Below, in pieces: positions 51,881 through 58,824 of a DNA stretch of 64,000 bases. Under the pieces are notes generated by a model. It was not told the DNA's origin, did not search any database, and saw only the letters and a program-made list of their open reading frames with translations. The position numbers were made by a program, and so were the translations under genes. Positions within the stretch are counted from its first letter, which is position 1, and each line of letters begins with the position of its first letter. Source of the DNA: an uncultured Eggerthellaceae bacterium (lineage in GTDB: Bacteria > Actinomycetota > Coriobacteriia > Coriobacteriales > Eggerthellaceae); contig CAJURZ010000002.1 of assembly GCA_910588905.1 (NCBI GenBank), positions 62,001 to 126,000 on the forward strand. Reading direction: 5' to 3'.

Positions 51881-53918
51881 ATGCCTCCTGCTCCTCCACG
51901 ACACCTTCGCCATCATCGCTCTGGCGCTAGTCCTGAGCGTTGGGCTGCCAGGGGCAGCTTTCGCCTACGTGGACCCCTCGGTCATGACCTACACCATCCA
52001 GGCGCTGGCGGGCGCAGCCGTTGCGTTGAGCGCAGTGCTAGGGGTGACCTTTCGCCGCAGCCGCCGTGCGCTCATGCGCCTCTTCCATATAGATGAGAAC
52101 GCGAAGAAGCAGGTGGAGCCGCCCGTGCACCCCATCCACGCCTCCCAGCCCGATGCAGGTGCGCTCTTAGCGGAGGCTGACCAGGCTGCACGGCTGGTCA
52201 AGCAGGGAGCGAATAGCGAAGGAGCCGCTGAGCAGCTCAGCTGGAAGCGTCGGTTCGTCCAAGCGCTCATCGTTAGCCTCTTCCTGGTGGTAACGTTGTT
52301 CGTGGTCCCTCCCCTGGAGGTGGTGGGGCAGTCCACCTTCGGGCTGCTCTTCAACTTCTATGACATCCTCCCGCTGGTGCTCATCACAGGTGCTCTCGTC
52401 GTGATCCTGATGGCCCTGGCGCTCTCCGCCCTCCGTGGCCGGGGGTTCACCGTGGCCCTTGCAGTTGCGGTGGGCATCGGCATCGCAGCCTATATCCAGG
52501 CTCTGTTCCTGAACAAGGACCTCCCCATTGCTGATGGATCGCTCTTGAACCTCCCCGATCACATGGAGATGGTGACTGCCAGCTCTTTGACCTGGGTCAT
52601 CATCCTCTTCGCCCTGCTCTTCTTCGGACTGAAGCGCGAGCGCATCTTCCGCGTCTTCGCCCTCGTCGTGAGCATTGCCTTGGTGGTGGTCCAGGGAGCG
52701 AGCGTGGTGAGCATCGCCACCGATCAGCGCGTGCTCGACGGCCTGCAGATGGAGAAGGTCGTCGCCACCCGCGAGGGACTCTATACCCTCTCTCCCCAGC
52801 AGAACATCGTGGTCTTCGTCTTGGACACCTACGATCAGCGCTTCTTGGATGAAGCGCTGCAAGATGACCCCGCCCTGCTCGATGAGCTCACGGGCTTCAC
52901 CTGTTATACGAACTCCACCGCCCAGATGATTCCCACACGCTACGCCATGCCATTCTTGACCACGGGACGGGCACCGCAGCCAGGTGACGATTTCAAGGAA
53001 TTCGTCCAGAGCTGGTTCGACGGAGACATCCTCATCAAGGATATCCACGACCAGGGATACACCCTGGGGATCTACTCGGACAGCCTGGGCACGGATATCA
53101 CGAAGGTGGCTCCCTTCGCCATGAATGTCCATGAGATAGCACCACCGCCCTATGACCCCTTCCGCATGAGCGCTGAGCTAGAGCGGATAGCCCTCTACCG
53201 AGACCTGCCTTGGGTGCTGAAGCCTGCCTTCTGGTTCACTACCGATGACCTCAATCAGGCCTATTCCGAACAGGGGGACGTTGCCAGCATGCCCTTCACC
53301 GTGGACGACCTGCGCTTGGCGAAGGGGCTTCGCGAGAAGGGAATCGCCCTCAACCAGGAGGATAAGAGCTTCCGCCTCATACACATGTTGGGCCCCCATA
53401 GGCCCTTCCTCATGAATGAGCAGGGGATGCCCGCTTCAGAAGAACCCACACGGTCCCAGCAGGCGCGGGGCAACATCAAGATCGTGAGCGAGTACCTGCA
53501 GCAGATGAAGCAGCTGGGGATCTACGACAATGCATTCATCGTGATCACGGCGGATCATGGTCATTGGCAGAACGAGCCTACCGGCCTCACGGAGCCCACG
53601 TCGGTCATCCTGATGGTGAAACCGCCGGAGTCGCCAGGAGAAGCCCAGCAGCCTCTGCGCTTCTCCGCCGTGCCCACAGGGCACCTTGATCTGCCTGCCA
53701 CCATCGCCCAGGCCGCCGGAGCAGATGCGTCCCGCTACGGCACGACCGTCTTCGATGTGACCGAAGAGCCTCGCGAACGGCATTACTGGCACACCACCAC
53801 GGACTATCACGAGGATACGGAATGGACGCAGTTCGCTGTCAACGGAGACGTCCTGGACCATGATGCCTGGTCACGCACGGGCGAGACGATCCCCATCCCA
53901 CCGCCTGACAGAGGATAA
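51870..53918 (+). CDS. LTA-synthase/sulfatase-like membrane phosphotransferase
   Basis: This 682-residue protein has an N-terminal signal-like helix (LLLLHDTFAIIALALVLSVG), further helices to about residue 300, and then an extracellular alkaline-phosphatase-superfamily domain. NIVVFVLDTYDQRFLDEAL (about 310) carries the first metal Asp. NSTAQMIPTRYAMPFLTTG holds candidate nucleophile Thr residues. FIVITADHGHWQNEP (about 555) has the DH metal pair. It therefore resembles LtaS or other phosphoglycerol/phosphoethanolamine transferases. Start at the ATG at 51870 with GGGAGGGGG upstream, overlapping the fusion gene by 11 bases. With that gene it probably makes or decorates a glycerophosphate polymer. 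Confidence 0.85.
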   Translation: MLPRCLLLLHDTFAIIALALVLSVGLPGAAFAYVDPSVMTYTIQALAGAAVALSAVLGVTFRRSRRALMRLFHIDENAKKQVEPPVHPIHASQPDAGALLAEADQAARLVKQGANSEGAAEQLSWKRRFVQALIVSLFLVVTLFVVPPLEVVGQSTFGLLFNFYDILPLVLITGALVVILMALALSALRGRGFTVALAVAVGIGIAAYIQALFLNKDLPIADGSLLNLPDHMEMVTASSLTWVIILFALLFFGLKRERIFRVFALVVSIALVVVQGASVVSIATDQRVLDGLQMEKVVATREGLYTLSPQQNIVVFVLDTYDQRFLDEALQDDPALLDELTGFTCYTNSTAQMIPTRYAMPFLTTGRAPQPGDDFKEFVQSWFDGDILIKDIHDQGYTLGIYSDSLGTDITKVAPFAMNVHEIAPPPYDPFRMSAELERIALYRDLPWVLKPAFWFTTDDLNQAYSEQGDVASMPFTVDDLRLAKGLREKGIALNQEDKSFRLIHMLGPHRPFLMNEQGMPASEEPTRSQQARGNIKIVSEYLQQMKQLGIYDNAFIVITADHGHWQNEPTGLTEPTSVILMVKPPESPGEAQQPLRFSAVPTGHLDLPATIAQAAGADASRYGTTVFDVTEEPRERHYWHTTTDYHEDTEWTQFAVNGDVLDHDAWSRTGETIPIPPPDRG

Positions 53919-53924
53919 TGCTCG

Positions 53925-54971
53925 ATGAGCGCAGCGCCCTTCGAGCATTATCTCTACATCCTGGAATGCGGGGATGGGAGCCTCTATACCGGCTACACCA
54001 CGGATGTGTCAGCGCGAGTTGCGGCCCACCAGGCAGGCACGGGCGCCAAGTACACGAAGTCCCACGCTCCCGTGCGGCTGATAGCCCAAGCGCGCTTCTA
54101 TAGCAAAGAGCGTGCTATGAGCGCTGAGGCCCTCTTCAAGCGGCTTAACCGAGACCAGAAGGAGGCGCTGCTGGCAAAAGCATCTGTTGACCAGGAGCCG
54201 CTGGAGCGCGTGCTCTGTCGGGAGCTGCCTGGCTTCGGCGAGGACACCGCAGGGGAGTTCGTTTGCCGCAACCTTGCTGAGAAGGTTGATGAGGCCTACC
54301 GGGATTTCCATGCGAAGCTGGTGCCGAATCTGGATAAGCGGACCATCGCCGGGGTGCGCACACCCGCCCTGCGGCAGATAGCCAAAGCGTTGGCGAAGCG
54401 AGAGGATGCGAACGCGTTCCTCAGAGCCCTGCCCCATCGGCTGTTCGATGAGAACCAAGTGCACGCCTTCGCCATTGGACTTGAGAAGGACTATCCCACG
54501 GCGCTCAAGCTCTATGACCGCTTCCTGCCCTTCGTGGACAACTGGGCAACGTGCGACCAACTGCCCGTCAAGGTATTCGCTCAGCAGCCCGAGGAGACCT
54601 TGACGCATGCACAGCGATGGCTGGAGTCTGGGCATTGCTACACCATCCGCTTCGCTATGGGAGTGCTGATGCGCTTGTATCTGGACGAGCTGTTCGAAGA
54701 GCGCTTCTTAGGATGGGTAGCGCAGACGCGCATGGCCACGAGCCCCGAGAGTCCCGCTTCTACCGACGACATCTATTACGTGGATATGATGCGCGCCTGG
54801 TTCTTCGCCGAAGCGCTGACGAAACAGGAGACGGCAGCGCTCCCCTACCTAGAGCGCACGGGCGACCAAGCACTCCTGGACGAATGGACGCGCCGCAAAG
54901 CCATCCAGAAGGCCATCGAGAGCCGACGCATCTCCCCGGAGATGAAGGCCCACCTGCGCACCTGCCGCTGA
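53925..54971 (+). CDS. GIY-YIG nuclease fused to AlkD-like DNA alkylation repair domain
   Basis: This 348-residue protein is a fusion. Residues 1-90 are a UPF0213/SLX1-like GIY-YIG domain (YLYILECGDGSLYTGYTTD, Arg in SARVAAHQ, and FKRLNRDQKEALL). Residues about 105-348 are an AlkD-type HEAT-like domain (GVRTPALRQIAKAL, RLFDENQVHAFAIGL and FVDNWATCDQL), which excises alkylated bases. A base excision domain joined to a nuclease could cut at or near the lesion; that is inference. It follows the sulfatase gene by six bases, but RBS GAGG is distant, so coupling is weak. Confidence 0.87.
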   Translation: MSAAPFEHYLYILECGDGSLYTGYTTDVSARVAAHQAGTGAKYTKSHAPVRLIAQARFYSKERAMSAEALFKRLNRDQKEALLAKASVDQEPLERVLCRELPGFGEDTAGEFVCRNLAEKVDEAYRDFHAKLVPNLDKRTIAGVRTPALRQIAKALAKREDANAFLRALPHRLFDENQVHAFAIGLEKDYPTALKLYDRFLPFVDNWATCDQLPVKVFAQQPEETLTHAQRWLESGHCYTIRFAMGVLMRLYLDELFEERFLGWVAQTRMATSPESPASTDDIYYVDMMRAWFFAEALTKQETAALPYLERTGDQALLDEWTRRKAIQKAIESRRISPEMKAHLRTCR

Positions 54972-55104
54972 AGCGGAGTCGTTTGTTATATCTATGTTAA
55001 ATGCCCTGCCTGAGAGGTTACGGGCAGCAACGTGGTTTTGATAGGCTTCGCACTCACCATTTCTGATGAGGGAATGCACCACTACATCGAAAGAGAGGAT
55101 CATC

Positions 55105-55296
55105 ATGAATGCGTACCTGATCGCGGCCAAGGCGAATGCATGGGAGATAGGCCAACACGTTGGCAGAGCCATCGATGCGGGTCAACCTGCCTATGTGATG
55201 GAAGCTGTGGGTCATGGCGAGGGCTGCTATCAGAAGCGCGAGGCGAAGCCGCTCCACGAGCATAAGGGTTTCAAGCATCTCTTCAGCATGAACTAG
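55105..55296 (+). CDS. small uncharacterised protein
   Basis: This 63-residue protein was not recognised. It starts MNAYLIAAKANAWEIGQHVG and ends KPLHEHKGFKHLFSMN, with one Cys and four His in the second half and no membrane helix. AGAGGA precedes the ATG, and a strong hairpin follows the stop. A small hairpin (CTGCC/GGCAG) lies upstream at about 55009-55028. Confidence 0.6.
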   Translation: MNAYLIAAKANAWEIGQHVGRAIDAGQPAYVMEAVGHGEGCYQKREAKPLHEHKGFKHLFSMN

Positions 55297-55338
55297 CATC
55301 CTTCATACTCGAACTTTCGAGCTGGCTCCATCGAATCC

Positions 55339-55360
55339 AATCGGCCCTGCAGGGCCGATT
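55339..55360. terminator. bidirectional terminator beside vsr
   Basis: A perfect 9-bp stem AATCGGCCC/GGGCCGATT with a TGCA loop, followed by CTCTT, lies between the small gene and the convergent vsr stop. Confidence 0.8.
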
Positions 55361-55363
55361 CTC

Positions 55364-55876
55364 TTATACAGGAGCGCTCGATTCCCGGGCAACGTTGATG
55401 GGTTGGCTTTCCCTGCCGAGCTCCTTCGCAAGAACAGGAAGGAGCTCATCGAAGGTGCGATCGATGGTATCCTTCTTGAGCTCGCATTCCCATATCACAT
55501 GCACCGCCCAACCCGCTTCTTCGAGTTGGCTGATCTTACGCTGATCCCGCTCCACATTGGTGTCGAATTTGACCACCCAATAATCAACATTGCTCTTCGG
55601 GATGGGCAGGTTGCATCGAGGACACCGATGCCAGAAACAACCATTGACGAAGATGGCTACCTTCTTTCCTGGCCAGGCGATATCCGGGCGCCCCGGCACC
55701 TTCCACTGGAGCCGATAACCCTTGAGCCCAGCATCCCAGAGCCTCTTCCGCACGAGCAGCTCTGGTTTCGTATTCGACCGCTTGTTCTTCTTCATGACCT
55801 TGGTCGTTGCTGCAGAAGAAGCCTTAGGTGGCCGTGGCACCTTCTTGGGCTGAGAGGTTGATTCAAGCTTGCCCAT
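55364..55876 (-). CDS. vsr: very short patch repair endonuclease
   Basis: This 170-residue Vsr nicks T:G mismatches created by deamination of 5-methylcytosine. It shows NTKPELLVRKRLWDAGLKGY, PGRPDIAWPGKKVAIFVNG (catalytic Asp) and CFWHRCPRCNLP with the zinc/His motif. I start at the ATG at 55876, seven bases after AGAGG. It overlaps the end of the methylase gene and therefore protects the sites that enzyme modifies. Confidence 0.94.
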   Translation of the reverse strand: MGKLESTSQPKKVPRPPKASSAATTKVMKKNKRSNTKPELLVRKRLWDAGLKGYRLQWKVPGRPDIAWPGKKVAIFVNGCFWHRCPRCNLPIPKSNVDYWVVKFDTNVERDQRKISQLEEAGWAVHVIWECELKKDTIDRTFDELLPVLAKELGRESQPINVARESSAPV

Positions 55877-57134
55877 CAACATGCCTCTGGGCGATCACCT
55901 TGCCGATCTCATGAGGAATCTGCACCACAAGGGCATTGCCCATGCAGAAAGCACGCTGGCCATCGGTCATGCTCGTATCAGTCCATCCCTTGGGGAACCC
56001 CTGGAGCAGATCGAGCTCATCAGGCACGAGCCTGCGATAGCGCTCCCCCACCTTGATGACATGCTTGAAGCGCGAGGCCCCAGCACCGCCCTCACCCGTC
56101 AAGATGGTACGAGAAGGGTTCTCGAGCAGATCAGGGAACGCCATAGAGCCCTCGGAATAACGGTATTTGAAGCCCGTGCGCTTGTCGATGCGCTCTTCTC
56201 TCTTCGCCCCCTTGAGGTATCTCCAGCGCTCAAGCCTATCTGCATCGATATAGAACTCCGCAGGCACTTCCTCCTCGGGAACGATCACATCCTTCAGCGT
56301 CTTGCGCTCCCCCTCGTAGGCCTCGAGGACATCTGTTGTGAGGACATGGCAACCTTGCATGACACCAGCGGTCAGGAAAGGAGACTTCGCTCCGCTCCTG
56401 GTATTGAACGACTGGGTAGCCTCGTACGGATCATCAGGTATCTCGACCCGAGAGAAGCTGGATACCTCTTGGACGGGAAGCGCAGTAGCCAGGACACCCG
56501 TCTTCAGCCGCTCCTCTAGGTCCCAAGCAGAAGCAGCGAGCTCGGCATAGATGTATACGCGCTTGCGCCGTTGCGGAGCGCCATATTCGGCGCTGTTCAC
56601 CACGCGCCATTCAACAGAATAACCAAGATCAGCAAAGCAAGACAGCATTATCGCGAAATCGCGTCCTCGCTGAGAGGCTGGGCTCTTGAGCAGCCGATCG
56701 ACGTTCTCCAAGAGCACATATCGAGGTGCTTTCAGGTGCAAGAAGCGATAGATATCCCACCAGAGGACACCCTTCTTCCCGTCTATGCCACCCGCCTGGG
56801 AGAGGGGCTTCGCAACAGAGTAGTCTTGGCAGGGGAAGCCTCCTACGACCATGTCCACATCCGGAATCTCGAGTTCGCCGGATTCATGAGCATCCAATAC
56901 CTCATTGATATCACGATTGATGCAGCTGTCCGCACCGAACCGCTCTTCGTAGCACCGCCAAGCGAATTGCTTAGCAGGGCTTCCTGGGGGCTCCCATTGA
57001 TTCGCCCATATGGTCTTGAAGGGGCCAGCGGACGGTTTGGCGAACCCAGGCTCCTTCGGGTCATCGTAACCTTCCAAGCCAAGGCGAAACCCGCCAACGC
57101 CGGCGAAGAGCTCGGCAACACTGATGGTATGCAT
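55863..57134 (-). CDS. C5-cytosine DNA methyltransferase
   Basis: This 423-residue modification enzyme has the ordered m5C motifs: I VAELFAGVGGFRLGLEGY, IV VVGGFPCQDYSVAKPL (Pro-Cys nucleophile), VI VLLENVDRLL, VIII APQRRKRVYIYAEL, and X near FCMGNALVVQIPHEIGKVI. The target-recognition region is between VIII and IX. Given the Sau3AI-like partner, GATC (methylated at C) is the likely site; not proven. AAGGAG lies eight bases before the ATG. It is the middle gene of the nuclease-methylase-vsr cassette. Confidence 0.95.
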   Translation of the reverse strand: MHTISVAELFAGVGGFRLGLEGYDDPKEPGFAKPSAGPFKTIWANQWEPPGSPAKQFAWRCYEERFGADSCINRDINEVLDAHESGELEIPDVDMVVGGFPCQDYSVAKPLSQAGGIDGKKGVLWWDIYRFLHLKAPRYVLLENVDRLLKSPASQRGRDFAIMLSCFADLGYSVEWRVVNSAEYGAPQRRKRVYIYAELAASAWDLEERLKTGVLATALPVQEVSSFSRVEIPDDPYEATQSFNTRSGAKSPFLTAGVMQGCHVLTTDVLEAYEGERKTLKDVIVPEEEVPAEFYIDADRLERWRYLKGAKREERIDKRTGFKYRYSEGSMAFPDLLENPSRTILTGEGGAGASRFKHVIKVGERYRRLVPDELDLLQGFPKGWTDTSMTDGQRAFCMGNALVVQIPHEIGKVIAQRHVDGQA

Positions 57135-57248
57135 GGCACGTTTCTCCTTAGTAGCTACTGTGCCGGATCCACTATGATCATTCTATCCATTTCGCCATTC
57201 TCGATCAATCCCAGAAATGGGTCAGTGAGCAGCTTTCTCCTCTAAGGA

Positions 57249-58718
57249 TCAACGAGATCCGTCATCGAAGCTGACCACCTCGTAGACATAGCCTCTATTC
57301 AACCAGAAGCTCTGCTTGGTCATCACGCGACCATCGGGAAGCTCATCACCATATCTCTCAGGATCGCCGATGACCGTACCATCCTCCAATCGATAGCCTC
57401 TCTTCGTCGCATGGGGGCGAACATGAGCGATCGAGCCGGGCTCCCCAGCACCGGGAAGATCGTTCGTCACTCTGACCGAACCATTCTCTCGGATCTCTAT
57501 ATCCAGCACCACGCCCTTTTCGATCGTATCCCTCGTCTTCTCCCAGCATTCACGCAGAGGACCATCTATATCTTGGACGGACATGGACCAGAACTTCGCG
57601 CTCACAAGACGCACAGCATCTTCTTCCTTTCGAAAGACGACGAACAGGAATCTGGTCTCCTCGAAATATGCTCGGAGCTTCGACTGCTCCCATTCTTGCT
57701 TGACGATATCCTTGAACTTGAACGTATCTAGGGAAAGCGATTCTTTGAGCGCACCCGTTTCCTCCAGCCGGATGGTCCGAACCGATACGTTCGCCTTCTC
57801 GAACTCTTCGGCACGATCCCCCTTTACGCCCAAGAGCGCATAGACTATCTGGCTCCACTGAGCCTTATTGCCTATGTATGCGATGTCAAGCATCTGGCAA
57901 AGCTCTCTATCCGTCCTGCCGAAATGCGCCCCGATGAGCGAAAGGACATACTCTTCGAAGGTCATATGATCGAGGACGCCCGCATCTTTGACGATCGACT
58001 CAGCCGGGCTGATATCCTCGATCAGCTGGGAATGGAGGATGTAATCCATGTAAGAGCGCTTGAAGCAGAAAGCCCGCTTCTTTGCCGGGTCATGAGGCGG
58101 ATAGTATTGATCCACCCACATGGTTGCCTCAGAGGCGCCCTTGGTGCAAGCCCCCAGATACGAGGTCAAGCTCTCAGAGAGCTCCTGTGCCTTGCCCGCC
58201 TTGACGATAGAGGTGATCTTATCGTAGTCCTCCTTGATGATCGCCAGATCATCAGCGCTCGGCGTGATGATCTTCACATGCTTGATGATCTGATCATGCT
58301 TATCGCGGAACCTGTTGCGCTCATAGTAGATCAGCAGGATCTTCTCGCTCTTGCGCCATACATGAGACGAGAAGAGGTCATCTTCGATCGGTCTATCAAG
58401 GGGGATCATCGTCAGCACGAGCCGCTCCCCCGCCGCATAGCTCCCATCTTTGCGAAGGTCCATGCAAGAAGCCTTCAGCTCGACACCAGCCTCCGGGAAA
58501 TCGGGCTCCTGATCGCTGTTCGCCTTGTAGCCGAAATAGCGCTCTTCGATGAGCGTTCCCAGGCCACCCTTGTAACGCTCGTTGCCATAATCTCGCAACA
58601 CGCCTTCAGGCGCGATCCCGAGGTCTAAGACCTCTCGGAAGGTCATGCCCTCGAGCTGCTTCGCGTAGGCCTCGATCGAGTCGGGATCGCTTTGGTCGTA
58701 TCTCATCATAGCTTCCAT
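57249..58718 (-). CDS. Sau3AI/MutH-family type II restriction endonuclease
   Basis: This 489-residue protein has the tandem MutH-like layout of Sau3AI. The N-terminal catalytic half carries GGLGTLIEERYFGYKANSDQ and EPDFPEAGVELKAS, with the D-(E)xK residues, and the C-terminal half is a related non-catalytic DNA-binding domain. Sau3AI cuts before GATC. The methylase lies downstream. I start at the ATG at 58718, with GGGAG nine bases upstream; the frame opens at 58763 without a ribosome site. An inverted repeat 60 bases upstream may be an operator. Confidence 0.9.
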   Translation of the reverse strand: MEAMMRYDQSDPDSIEAYAKQLEGMTFREVLDLGIAPEGVLRDYGNERYKGGLGTLIEERYFGYKANSDQEPDFPEAGVELKASCMDLRKDGSYAAGERLVLTMIPLDRPIEDDLFSSHVWRKSEKILLIYYERNRFRDKHDQIIKHVKIITPSADDLAIIKEDYDKITSIVKAGKAQELSESLTSYLGACTKGASEATMWVDQYYPPHDPAKKRAFCFKRSYMDYILHSQLIEDISPAESIVKDAGVLDHMTFEEYVLSLIGAHFGRTDRELCQMLDIAYIGNKAQWSQIVYALLGVKGDRAEEFEKANVSVRTIRLEETGALKESLSLDTFKFKDIVKQEWEQSKLRAYFEETRFLFVVFRKEEDAVRLVSAKFWSMSVQDIDGPLRECWEKTRDTIEKGVVLDIEIRENGSVRVTNDLPGAGEPGSIAHVRPHATKRGYRLEDGTVIGDPERYGDELPDGRVMTKQSFWLNRGYVYEVVSFDDGSR

Positions 58719-58773
58719 CTTCGCAAGCTCCCTATCAACGATAGCAGCGACAAACCATCTCATCGGATGATCT

Positions 58774-58795
58774 TAGGATACATTAGCGTATCCTA
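58774..58795. promoter_or_regulatory. inverted repeat between restriction cassette and uvrA-like gene
   Basis: TAGGATAC-N6-GTATCCTA is a perfect 8-bp inverted repeat in the divergent intergenic region. It has the size of an operator for a dimeric regulator. No controller (C) protein gene is visible, so the methylase itself or another protein could bind. Confidence 0.5.
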
Positions 58796-58824
58796 GAGCC
58801 ATTTCGAAGAGCCGAGGAAGGGCC

